This document shows positions 10,288-18,027 of a DNA stretch of 64,000 nucleotides, one piece after another (the stretch's first letter is position 1; each line of letters starts with the position of its first letter). The position numbers and the translations under genes are program-made. A model generated the notes under the pieces. That model was not told the origin of the DNA, searched no databases, and saw only the letters and a list, made by a program, of their open reading frames with translations. The DNA comes from Candidatus Flexifilum affinis (GTDB taxonomy: Bacteria > Chloroflexota > Anaerolineae > Aggregatilineales > Phototrophicaceae): NCBI GenBank assembly GCA_016713325.1, contig JADJPJ010000004.1:248001-312000 (forward strand), read 5' to 3'.

Positions 10288-12168
10288 ATGACAATGAGCA
10301 GCTCCACCCCACAGCAACTACCCCCTGACTTTGAGGCACTCCTCAGCTACCTGAAGCGTAGTCGCGGATTTGATTTTGCCGGATACAAGCGTTCCAGCCT
10401 GGAACGCCGGATTCAGCGCCGGATGCAGACGATCAATGTTGAGAATTATGTCGACTACATCGACTACCTGGAAGTGCATCCGAACGAGTTCAGTTTTCTC
10501 TTTGACTCGATTCTGATCAATGTCACTAACTTCTTTCGCGATGCCGTGATGTGGGAGCATATACAGAATGAGGTGATCCCGCAGATCGTTTCCGCGAAGC
10601 GCCTGGATGAGAGCATTCGTGTCTGGAGCGCGGGCTGCTCGACTGGCGAAGAGGCTTACACCATCGCCATCCTGCTGGCGGAGGCGCTGGGCACCGAGCA
10701 GTACCGCGAGCGGGTCAAGATCTACGCGTCGGATGTCGATGAGGATGCCCTGGCGCATGCGCGCCAGGCCACCTATAGCAACCGGGATATCGCCAACGTC
10801 CCGGCGGCGCTGGCCGACAAGTACTTTGAACGCACCGACAATCGCTGCATCTTTCGCAAGGATCTGCGGCGGGCGCTGATCTTTGGACGGCACGATCTGG
10901 TGCAGGATGCGCCAATTTCGCGAATCGATCTGCTGGTCTGCCGCAACCTGCTGATGTATTTCAACCCGGACACGCAGGCGAAGATTCTGTCGAAGTTCCA
11001 CTTCGCCGTGAACGAAACCGGCTTCCTGATGCTCGGCAAGGCCGAGATGCTGTTCACGCACGCGAACCTGTTCCAGCCGGTCGATCTGCGCCGGCGGGTG
11101 TTCAAGAAGGTGCCGCGCATCACGCTGCGCGATCGGCTGCTGGTGATGGCGCAGTCCGGTGACAGGGAAGCGGCGAGTAACCTGTCGAAGCACGTGCGCT
11201 ATCGTGAGGCGGCCCTGGATACCAACCCGGTGGCGCAGGTCGTGGTCGATCTGAATGGATTTCTGGTGCTGGCCAACGAGCGGGCGCGGTCGCTGCTCGC
11301 CTTGAGCCTGAACGATGTGTCCCGCCCATTTCAGGAGCTGGAAGTGACCTATCGGGTCCCGGAGCTGCGCACTCGCATCCAGGAGGTCGCCGCTGACCGC
11401 CGGCCGGTTCTGCTCAAGGAGGTGGAGTGGCAGACTTCCTCGGGCGATGTGCGCATGATTGAAGTGCAGGTCTTTCCCCTCTTCGAGAACGGCGGCACCT
11501 TTCTCGGCGTCAGCATCATCTTTGGTGATATGACCCGCTACAAGCGCCTTCAGGAAGAGATCGAGCACTCCAACCAGGAACTCGAAACGGCCTTCGAAGA
11601 ACTCCAGTCGACCAACAAAGAGCTGGAGACGACCAATGAAGAGCTCCAGTCGACGGTCGAGGAGCTGGAGACGACCAACGAGGAACTCCAGTCGACCAAC
11701 GAAGAGCTGGAGACCATGAATGAGGAGCTGCAATCCGCCAACGAGGAATTGCAGACCATGAACGAAGAACTGCGCCGCCGCACCGATGACTTGGACGAGG
11801 TTAACGGATTCCTGGAGTCGATTCTGACCAGCATGGGCGGCGCGGTCGTGGTCGTCGATCAGGACGTGCACGTGCAGGTCTGGAGCGAGAAGGCCGAAGA
11901 TCTGTGGGGGCTGCGCGACAACGAAGCCGTGGGACGGAACTTCCTCAATCTGGAAATTGGCCTCCCGGTCGAGGGGATCAAGGGCACCATCCGCGCGATC
12001 CTGTCCGGCGAGAAAAAGAGCGACTCGATACAGCTCGAAGCCACAAACCGGCGCGGCAAGCGTATTCAGTGCAAGGTCACCTGCACGCCGCTTCTGAACA
12101 GCGGCGCCGACCCTATTCGCGGGGTGATCCTCCTGATGGAAGAGGTCGACAGTGCCACCGGACCATGA
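10288..12168 (+). CDS. CheR methyltransferase fused to PAS domains through a coiled coil
   Basis: Residues 1-275 are a CheR methyltransferase: the alpha-helical N-domain with ERRIQRRM, then the SAM-binding VWSAGCSTGEEAYTIA and the LLVCRNLLMYF motif. A PAS domain covers about 305-420. Residues about 425-500 are an extraordinarily regular coiled coil built of ELETTNEELQST-type units (about ten seven-residue repeats). A second PAS domain (FLESILTSMGGAVVVVDQDV onward) ends the protein. CheB-CheR-PAS-kinase sets are known in non-chemotactic sensory systems. The last bases overlap the next gene's start as ATGA, so the kinase is translationally coupled. Confidence 0.9.
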   Translation: MTMSSSTPQQLPPDFEALLSYLKRSRGFDFAGYKRSSLERRIQRRMQTINVENYVDYIDYLEVHPNEFSFLFDSILINVTNFFRDAVMWEHIQNEVIPQIVSAKRLDESIRVWSAGCSTGEEAYTIAILLAEALGTEQYRERVKIYASDVDEDALAHARQATYSNRDIANVPAALADKYFERTDNRCIFRKDLRRALIFGRHDLVQDAPISRIDLLVCRNLLMYFNPDTQAKILSKFHFAVNETGFLMLGKAEMLFTHANLFQPVDLRRRVFKKVPRITLRDRLLVMAQSGDREAASNLSKHVRYREAALDTNPVAQVVVDLNGFLVLANERARSLLALSLNDVSRPFQELEVTYRVPELRTRIQEVAADRRPVLLKEVEWQTSSGDVRMIEVQVFPLFENGGTFLGVSIIFGDMTRYKRLQEEIEHSNQELETAFEELQSTNKELETTNEELQSTVEELETTNEELQSTNEELETMNEELQSANEELQTMNEELRRRTDDLDEVNGFLESILTSMGGAVVVVDQDVHVQVWSEKAEDLWGLRDNEAVGRNFLNLEIGLPVEGIKGTIRAILSGEKKSDSIQLEATNRRGKRIQCKVTCTPLLNSGADPIRGVILLMEEVDSATGP

Positions 12169-14275
12169 CGAAAAATGATGAATTTACGCGCCGTGTGCAT
12201 CGGGCTGAGCAGCATGTCGAACGGCTGAGTCAGCAGATCGATGCGCTGGACTCCAAGAGTTCAGAACGACGTATGCTCGCCGAAGCGCTGCTGGAACTGA
12301 CCGGCGCGCTCGACGATTTGCGGACTGCCGACGACCAACTTGAAGAGCAGCATCAGACTCTCGTCGTCACCCGCGAAGCCCTGGAACAGGAGCGTGAACG
12401 CTTTCGCCATCTCTTCGATTATGCCCCGGATGGCCAGATCATCACGGATATCCGTGGGCGAATCCTGCGGGTCAATTCGGCGGCCAGTCTCTTGATGGAG
12501 GTGGATCCTCGTTTTCTGGTCAACAAACCCCTGGCGGTCTATATCGATCCGGAACACAAGCCGCTCTTCTGGAAGATGCTGCGAAATCTGCAATCCAGGA
12601 CCATCTCCGAGGCAGGGGAAAGTGTCATTGAGTCACGCACGGGTATCAGCATCGAGGTCATGATCCAGGCCGTGCGCAGCGAGGCCCATGACGCCGATGA
12701 GATTCACTGGCACTTCCAGAACATCAGCGAGCAGCGGCATCAGGAGCAGGTCGAGCGCGATCAGTATTTCCGCACGACTTTCGAGAACACGACCGTCGGC
12801 ATCGCCCACATTGGCAGCCGAGGGGAGTGGATTCGCGCCAATCAGCATCTGTGCGATCTGTTTGCCTGCACGCACGATGAGCTGATGCGTCTGACCTTCC
12901 GCGACTTCACACATCCCGATCAGCTTTCAGCCGCCGAGGAAACTCACCGTCAGTTGGTGACCGGCGAAAAAGACAGCGTGGTCGTCGAGCAGCGCTATCT
13001 GCGGCGCGACAAAGGTGTCTTCTGGGCCCTGGTCTCATACACGGCGGTTCGTTCCGCCCAGGGACTGTACCTGTACACCATTGCCGTGATCAACGACATC
13101 ACCGACAGGCTGACAATTGAGGCGATCGAACGGGAACAGCGCGCCATCGCCGAGGTGCTGCGCGACACGGCGCTGCTGTTGACGCGCACGCTGAACCTGC
13201 CAACGATCATCGACACCATTCGTGAAAGTATCGGGCGGTTGGTTCCCCACGACTTCGCGGTCGTGCTGCTGACGGACGGAGAACGCGCCTCGGTGATGGA
13301 GCCGAACGAGGCGCCGACGCCGTTGGCACAGGACGGCAACGGAATGGTCCGAACCCTGTCATGGCGCATCGCCGATATCCCGGTCCTGCAGTCGATGTTC
13401 GAAACTCAGTACCCGATTGTCGTGCCCCAGTGGCAGGACGACAGCGACATGACGACCGCTTTGGATCTGAAGTCGATGCGCTCGTTCGTCGGCGCGCCTA
13501 TCGTCGTGCGATCCGACGTGCTGGGGTTCGTGCTGCTGTACTGCCGGCAGGTCGGCTTTTTTGGAGAGCAGCACGCCCAACTGCTGAAAGTCTTTGCCTC
13601 GCAGGCGGCGAGCGCGGTTCAGAATGCCCGCGCCTATGAACAGGCGCAGACACTGGCCGTGATCGGCGAGCGCCAGCGCCTGGCACGTGAACTGCACGAC
13701 GCGGTCTCGCAGACCCTGTTTTCGGCCAGTATCGTGGCCGAAACGCTGCCACGGCTCTGGAAAAGTATCCCGACCCGGTTGAAAAACAGCTCGGCCAGCT
13801 GCAAGTGCTGACGCGCGGCGCGCTCGCCGAGATGCGCACCTTACTGCTGGAGCTTCGTCCCGACAAGCTGCCGCATATCAACATGCCCACGCAGCTCCAG
13901 CAGCTCACCGATGCGCTGAAGGCTCGAAAGCACATCAACATCCGGTTGGAAACCCGGGACACCCAGCTTACGCCGATCGAGGTGCGCATCGCCCTCTACC
14001 GCATCGCACAGGAAGCGCTGAACAACGTCGCCAAACATGCCGAGGCCACAGAACTGCTCGTCCAGTGGGAGGCCAGTGCCACCCAGGCGCGGCTCGTCGT
14101 CCAGGACAATGGCAATGGTTTCCGAATCGACGAACAGGCGGGGGCCAATAACTTTGGCCTGCAATCCATGAAGGAACGCGCACAGCAGATTCAAGCGGAT
14201 TTCCACGTAAGAAGCGCACATGGACGAGGCACCACCATCCGGGTGAAGTGGAAGGCGCTGGGTCAGGAGAGGTAG
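12165..14275 (+). CDS. PAS-PAS-GAF sensor histidine kinase, HisKA_3/NarL type (frameshifted)
   Basis: The order is N-terminal coiled coil, PAS (about 85-190), PAS (about 200-315), GAF (about 345-490), then the HisKA_3 H-box ERQRLARELHDAVSQTLFSA with His511 as phospho-acceptor. The frame breaks at 13759-13760. The sequence reads CTCTGGAAAAG, and one extra G gives LWEKYPDPVEKQLGQLQ and joins the HATPase part: N-box ALYRIAQEALNNVAKHA, then GNGFRID and FGLQSMKERA. Without the correction the kinase would lose its ATPase domain. No signal peptide or membrane helix is visible, so the sensor is cytosolic. A NarL-family response regulator is expected but none is in the window. Confidence 0.88.
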
Positions 14276-14311
14276 ACTCGCGGCGCGAACCGCAAGCCAG
14301 GAGGCCGCCGC

Positions 14312-14788
14312 ATGAAAATTCGCCAGGAGATCCCCATCAAGTCGTTTTCGATCTGCGCCTACCTGTGGCGCACCGCAGCGGGTGGGCCGCAGGTCCTGGT
14401 GCTGCTGCGCACCTCGAAGAATCTGAACAACACGTGGCAGATGGTGTCCGGCCGGTTGGAAAAGGACGAAACGGGCTGGCAGGCGGCGCTCCGCGAGATC
14501 GAAGAAGAGACGGGACTGAAACCCGACCGCTTCTACTCCACGGACAAAGTCGAATGCTTCTACGCGCCGGACCAGAACTGCATCAGTGTCGTCCCCGTGT
14601 TCATCGGCTTTGTCGATACGCCGCAAGAAGTACGCCTCTCTGATGAACACAGCGACTACCGCTGGATCTCCCCCGAGGAGGCGGAGGCGTATCTGAGCTT
14701 CGACCAGCAGGTCGAGATGGTGCAGTACCTTCGCGAGCGGTTTGTCGATCGGGAGCCAAAGCCGCTGCTCAGAATCCCGGTGCCGTGA
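14312..14788 (+). CDS. Nudix hydrolase (NudB-like)
   Basis: A 158-residue Nudix protein with the box GRLEKDETGWQAALREIEEE and then TGL, all catalytic positions intact. The beginning (IPIKSFSICAYLWR) and the SGRLEKDET context resemble the dihydroneopterin-triphosphate/dATP pyrophosphohydrolase group, although the true substrate is uncertain. It follows the kinase gene by 36 bp on the same strand and may be cotranscribed. Its 3' end overlaps the 3' end of the convergent PPTase gene by 20 bp. Confidence 0.85.
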   Translation: MKIRQEIPIKSFSICAYLWRTAAGGPQVLVLLRTSKNLNNTWQMVSGRLEKDETGWQAALREIEEETGLKPDRFYSTDKVECFYAPDQNCISVVPVFIGFVDTPQEVRLSDEHSDYRWISPEEAEAYLSFDQQVEMVQYLRERFVDREPKPLLRIPVP

Positions 14789-15452
14789 ACTCCTGGAGGG
14801 TGAAGCGCGGGTCCGGCGCACGGGTGACCAGCGCGGCGAGGTGATCGGGCAGGGGGGTGAAGCTGACGATCGACCAGTGCGTATCGTCGCTGTTAAATTC
14901 GTCGCCGTCGTTTGGCCGAAAGACCGCCTGGTCTTCGAGCGGGAACGGGATGGTCAGTGGGCCGAACAGCCCCACGCCGAGCGCCTTGAGATAGGCTTCC
15001 TTGCGCGTCCACAAATGAAAGAACAGCCGGCGCTGCTCGTCCGGCGGGGCGTCGCGCAGCAGGGCGAACTCCGCAGGGGCGAAGTACTGCTCGGCGATGG
15101 GCAGGATTTCGACCTCGCGCCGGGTGTCTTCCAGATCGACCCCCAGCGGATGGATGCGATCGATGGCGCACAGCATGACCCGATCGGTGTGGGCCAGGTT
15201 GAACTGCACGTCACTGCCGGGGAGGTAGGGTTTCTGGCGCTCCCCGGCGGCGATGACGAGCCGTTCCGGCGGCTGCCCGGTCGCTGCGGCGAGCATCAGC
15301 CGGAGCTGACCGCGACCCGCGACATAGCGGTCGCGCAGTTCGGAGGTGCGATAACGCGCCGCTCGTGCGTTTTCTTCGGCGCTCAGCAGGGCAGCGCAGC
15401 GGCTGAGCAGGTCGGCGGGCAGATCGAGCGGCGCGCGCCAGACGGTGATCAA
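14769..15452 (-). CDS. 4'-phosphopantetheinyl transferase, Sfp type
   Basis: It transfers phosphopantetheine from CoA to the serine of carrier-protein domains. The diagnostic motifs are GVDLED (Mg-binding Asp and Glu, family GVDxE/D) and LWTRKEAYLKALG (family WxxKEAxxK), with FNLAHTDRVMLCAI before them. The length of about 227 residues from the TTG at 15452 fits Sfp-type enzymes. No ATG is available, and a poly-G/C tract 45 bp upstream may hide the true start. It is the only PPTase in the window, so it is the natural candidate to activate the carrier domains encoded near 56-61 kb, though it is 40 kb away. Confidence 0.88.
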   Translation of the reverse strand: MITVWRAPLDLPADLLSRCAALLSAEENARAARYRTSELRDRYVAGRGQLRLMLAAATGQPPERLVIAAGERQKPYLPGSDVQFNLAHTDRVMLCAIDRIHPLGVDLEDTRREVEILPIAEQYFAPAEFALLRDAPPDEQRRLFFHLWTRKEAYLKALGVGLFGPLTIPFPLEDQAVFRPNDGDEFNSDDTHWSIVSFTPLPDHLAALVTRAPDPRFTLQEFTAPGF

Positions 15453-15497
15453 GGTCAGGCTCCCGGCGGACGGCAGCCAGGACCCATCATACCGCGT

Positions 15498-15538
15498 GGG
15501 GGGGCCGGGGGGGGGCCCCCGCCCCCGCCGCCCCGCGC
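15498..15538. other. Poly-G/poly-C tract, probable assembly artefact
   Basis: Runs of seven and nine Gs are followed by C runs and CG steps, with no A or T for about 40 bases. This is unlike the rest of the window apart from the tracts at 16864 and 37285. It lies directly upstream of the PPTase gene, whose start is unclear as a result, and just before the promoter region of the Fur-family gene. Confidence 0.6.
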
Positions 15539-15608
15539 CAAAAAGCCTGTTATGATTGTTGCAACTGAGCAGATAGGTCCGGCGGCAGCCGCTGCCGCAG
15601 CATAAACC

Positions 15609-16055
15609 ATGACGGAATACGAGCGAATTGTCCAGGCCGTTCGAGAGCACGGCGAACGCATGACCATTCAGCGACAGATGGTCATCGAAGCGGTGACTTC
15701 GACCGGTGCGCATATGACCATACAGGACATCAGCGCCGCCATCCGATCGCGCCACAACGGTCAGTCGCTCCCGGAGCCGACGATCTACCGCATCCTCCAG
15801 CGGCTGAAGGAGCTGGAGCTCATCTCGCAGACGGATATGGCCGAGTCCGGCATCGTCTACCAGGTTATTCATGCGCCACGGCATCACCACCTGATTTGCC
15901 TGCGCTGTGGCGTGACACAGGAAGTGCCAGATTCGCTTTTCGATCCCCTTCGCCGCCAACTGAAAGCCGACTACCAGTTTCAGGCCCGCATCGACCACAT
16001 GGCGATCTACGGTTACTGCGCCGCCTGCGCAGGGCATCACGACGCAAACGGCTGA
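15609..16055 (+). CDS. Fur-family metalloregulator
   Basis: The 148-residue protein has the Fur winged-helix domain (MTIQRQMVIEAV..., then LPEPTIYRILQRLKELELI as recognition region) and the dimerisation domain with HAPRHHHLICLRCG and CAAC. The two CxxC pairs (CLRC and CAAC) form the structural zinc site of Fur/Zur/PerR proteins, and the histidines next to the first pair belong to regulatory metal sites. Whether it senses iron, zinc, nickel or peroxide cannot be decided. The Ni/Co transport locus and the possible Fe transporter in the window are candidate targets. The last codons lie in the first copy of a 20-bp imperfect tandem repeat (GCTGAACCTCAT at 16051 and 16071). Confidence 0.9.
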   Translation: MTEYERIVQAVREHGERMTIQRQMVIEAVTSTGAHMTIQDISAAIRSRHNGQSLPEPTIYRILQRLKELELISQTDMAESGIVYQVIHAPRHHHLICLRCGVTQEVPDSLFDPLRRQLKADYQFQARIDHMAIYGYCAACAGHHDANG

Positions 16056-16671
16056 ACCTCATCTCAATCCGCTGAACCTCATTCCATTGAAACCCATGCG
16101 GATGCCGCGCCTGCCATTCTTCGCGCAGGATGCCATAACCCAGCGAGTCGTAGTGTTCGCCACCGACGATGCGCGCCTTGCGAAAGCGGCCTTCGAGCGT
16201 GAACCCCAGCCGGGTCGCCAGCGCCATCATCCCCGTGTTGCCTGACCAGGTTTGCAGATCGAGGCGCACGATGGGAGGTAAGGACTGGAAGAGGTAATCT
16301 GTCCACAGGCCGAGCGCTTCAGTGCCGTACCCTTGCCCCCACAGCGCCGGATCGTAGATGACGATGCCGGCGGCCAGCCAGTTCGTCTCCTTGCTGATCC
16401 AGTAACGCGAGACCATGCCGATCAGGCGGTCCTGCGCTGTCTCGGCGATGGCCAGATTCTGCCGGGGAGCGGCCAGGACGCCGTCCTCGATGCGCACCCG
16501 CATGCGCTCGATGATGCCGGGGATTTCTTCGGCGCTGGCATGGCCATAATAGGGTCCGTCGAGGTCCTGCCAGCGATGCCCCGGCTGCTGCCAGTGCGCG
16601 TATGCCTCCAGATCGTCCAGAGTCCAGTCTCGCAGTCGCACGCGGCTGCCTTCCAAAACGACGCGATCCAT
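15865..16671 (-). CDS. GNAT-family N-acetyltransferase, RimJ/RimL type, with antisense read-through
   Basis: From ATG 16671 the protein starts MDRVVLEGSRVRLRDWTLDD, which is typical of RimJ/RimL-like GNAT enzymes. The acetyl-CoA loop is seen as LWGQGYGTEALGLW, and the C-terminal GFTLEGRFRKARIVGGEHYD leads into LGYGILREEWQ. A homologous remnant at 21.8 kb stops right after LREAWQE, so the natural end should be near 16080. Instead the frame stays open for about 70 more residues, antisense to the last 190 bp of the Fur-family gene, with arginine-rich content that looks non-coding. A stop has probably been lost, perhaps through the local 20-bp tandem duplication. The substrate is unknown. Confidence 0.75.
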   Translation of the reverse strand: MDRVVLEGSRVRLRDWTLDDLEAYAHWQQPGHRWQDLDGPYYGHASAEEIPGIIERMRVRIEDGVLAAPRQNLAIAETAQDRLIGMVSRYWISKETNWLAAGIVIYDPALWGQGYGTEALGLWTDYLFQSLPPIVRLDLQTWSGNTGMMALATRLGFTLEGRFRKARIVGGEHYDSLGYGILREEWQARHPHGFQWNEVQRIEMRFSRLRRDALRRRRSNRRSPCGRCGPETGSRLSVGGEGDRKANLALPVSRHSAGKSGGDAVAHE

Positions 16672-16991
16672 GATTGTCCCACAGGGAGAGATGAGATACA
16701 CCGTGACGATCATACCGCATCCGGGTGCATACGGGATTGAGGCGGCGGGCGAACACAGGGTCGCCCTACGAGCTTTAGGATGTGGGGACGACCAGTGTGT
16801 CGTCCCGCATGAATGTAGAGCCTGCCCCAAGATCCGAATACACCCCGCATCCATGCCGGGTTTGGGGGGGGGGTTCGGACCGCCCGCCCCCCCGGGGGCC
16901 GGGGCCCGGGGCCCCCGCCGCCCCCCCCCCCCCCCCCCCCCCCCTTGTTTGCCCTGATCCGATTCTAGTGTGATATTTTCGATATTTCGTG
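16672..16991. other. Intergenic region with REP-like hairpin and poly-G/C tract
   Basis: No gene is visible. GGGACGAC (16785-16792) pairs with GTCGTCCC (16799-16806), one of a class of palindromes seen in several gaps of this window. From 16864 to 16944 the sequence is almost pure G and C runs, including 24 consecutive Cs at the end, and is best treated as unreliable. A drop in GC content begins just after it. Confidence 0.6.
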
Positions 16992-17195
16992 TATAATACT
17001 TGTTGTGAGGAGTATTAAGAGCTTCCAGACAGGTTAAGTACGTCCTTGCCTGTTTTGACTTCTCATCCCGCATGGTTTGTTGATGCCTGATGAATCTTCA
17101 TTGTCTTAAGTAAGATTCAGGCCCCGCTTGCTCACCAGACAAAACCCTAGACAACCCTTAACGAATCCGTTCGAGTTCTATGAAGGAGTTGTATT
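16992..17195 (+). promoter_or_regulatory. Predicted promoter and structured 5' leader
   Basis: A perfect -10 box TATAAT is at 16992-16997; no good -35 box is seen, only TGTGAT-like sequence 17 bp upstream. The roughly 190-bp stretch before the next start codon is AT-richer than its surroundings. It can fold: ACAGG/CCTGT around 17025-17054, and GCCTGA..GAATCTT pairing with AAGATTC.AGGC at about 17085-17117. This suggests a long structured leader or a small RNA. No known riboswitch consensus is evident. Confidence 0.4.
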
Positions 17196-17420
17196 ATGGG
17201 CGACAAGCGCACTCGCAAGAAGTCAGAAAAGATCAGTCCTCCAGTGGTCGAAACGCCGGATTCGGGTCAGGAACTACCAACTCTTCTTCCCAGGATCGCT
17301 CCAGTCTCCATTTCTGACAATCTGCCCACATGGTCACATCAACGGGCAGTACAACACGAATACCATCGTCAGGAGCGCGTCCGAAGCAAGCAAAACAACT
17401 ATCGATCGAAGAAAATCTAG
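17196..17420 (+). CDS. Small basic hypothetical protein
   Basis: A 74-residue frame beginning MGDKRTRKKSEKISPP and ending RSKQNNYRSKKI. A good ribosome-binding site (GAAGGAG, 17180-17186) precedes the ATG at proper spacing, and the promoter-like TATAAT lies upstream, so it may be expressed. It is very basic and hydrophilic, probably disordered, and without known motifs. It belongs to the lower-GC stretch with the glycosyltransferase/phosphorylase pair. I do not recognise it. Confidence 0.45.
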   Translation: MGDKRTRKKSEKISPPVVETPDSGQELPTLLPRIAPVSISDNLPTWSHQRAVQHEYHRQERVRSKQNNYRSKKI

Positions 17421-18027
17421 GCAGGTTCGCGAAACAAACCAACGGCTGATGCGCGGTAGCGCGTCCCTGCGGCATGTGATTTTTGTCGGGGCGTCCGTTG
17501 AAAACGTGCGTTAACTTGCTTGGAAATCCGTGTGGGCAACCTCTGCGTTGTCCACACTGGATTCAGGCACTTCGATTCTCTTGAGCACTCATGAAAAGGG
17601 TCACAGACAGCGATACTAGGTCAACCTGGGTGCGCATGTAGAGTGATCTCGACGAAAGCCAGAACCACGCTTATCGATGCTGCGGGTGACACCACCGTCA
17701 TCAGGGATTACCTTCAGACGCTGCAGACCGAAACCGAGCGATCCGCCAGCAACGACGAACATGAAAACTTCAGGATCCCATCAGGCAACCTGGGACGAGT
17801 CGGCGGATGAGAACGGGAATGTCCGCGGTGGAGTCGCAGCCCTGCTGAACGCAGTGAATGCGCAGGTTGTCGAACCATCTCTAACTGCTGCCTGACTGCG
17901 GTCGCATGCCCAAACCCGCTCGCGAATTCGATTAGAGACACAGTCACCAGGCTTTTTCTGCCCAGACCGAATGGGGATGGATGTGATCGACCAGAGCATG
18001 AGGATAACGAGTATAGAAGGATCGCGA
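17421..18027. other. Gap without a convincing gene
   Basis: About 600 bp of lower GC. A hairpin GTGTGG.CAAC/GTTG.CCACAC lies at about 17530-17560. Short frames exist (for instance 17677-17895), but none has a recognisable family or a good ribosome-binding site, and they mix compositions. The stretch may be decayed coding sequence or the regulatory region of the following two-gene operon. Confidence 0.4.

Noticed and set aside
11570..11780. Periodic nucleotide pattern considered as a tandem repeat or CRISPR
   Set aside because: The 21-bp periodicity is coding (heptad coiled coil), has no spacers and has diverged codons. No CRISPR array was seen anywhere in the window.
11550..11834. Serine-rich repetitive minus-strand frame opposite the CheR-PAS coiled coil
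   Set aside because: The repetition is the mirror of the ELETTNEELQST heptads, not an independent repeat protein or a CRISPR.
17677..17895. 72-codon plus-strand frame in the low-GC gap
   Set aside because: No ribosome-binding site, no family resemblance, and an overlapping frame is about as plausible; described only as part of the gap.
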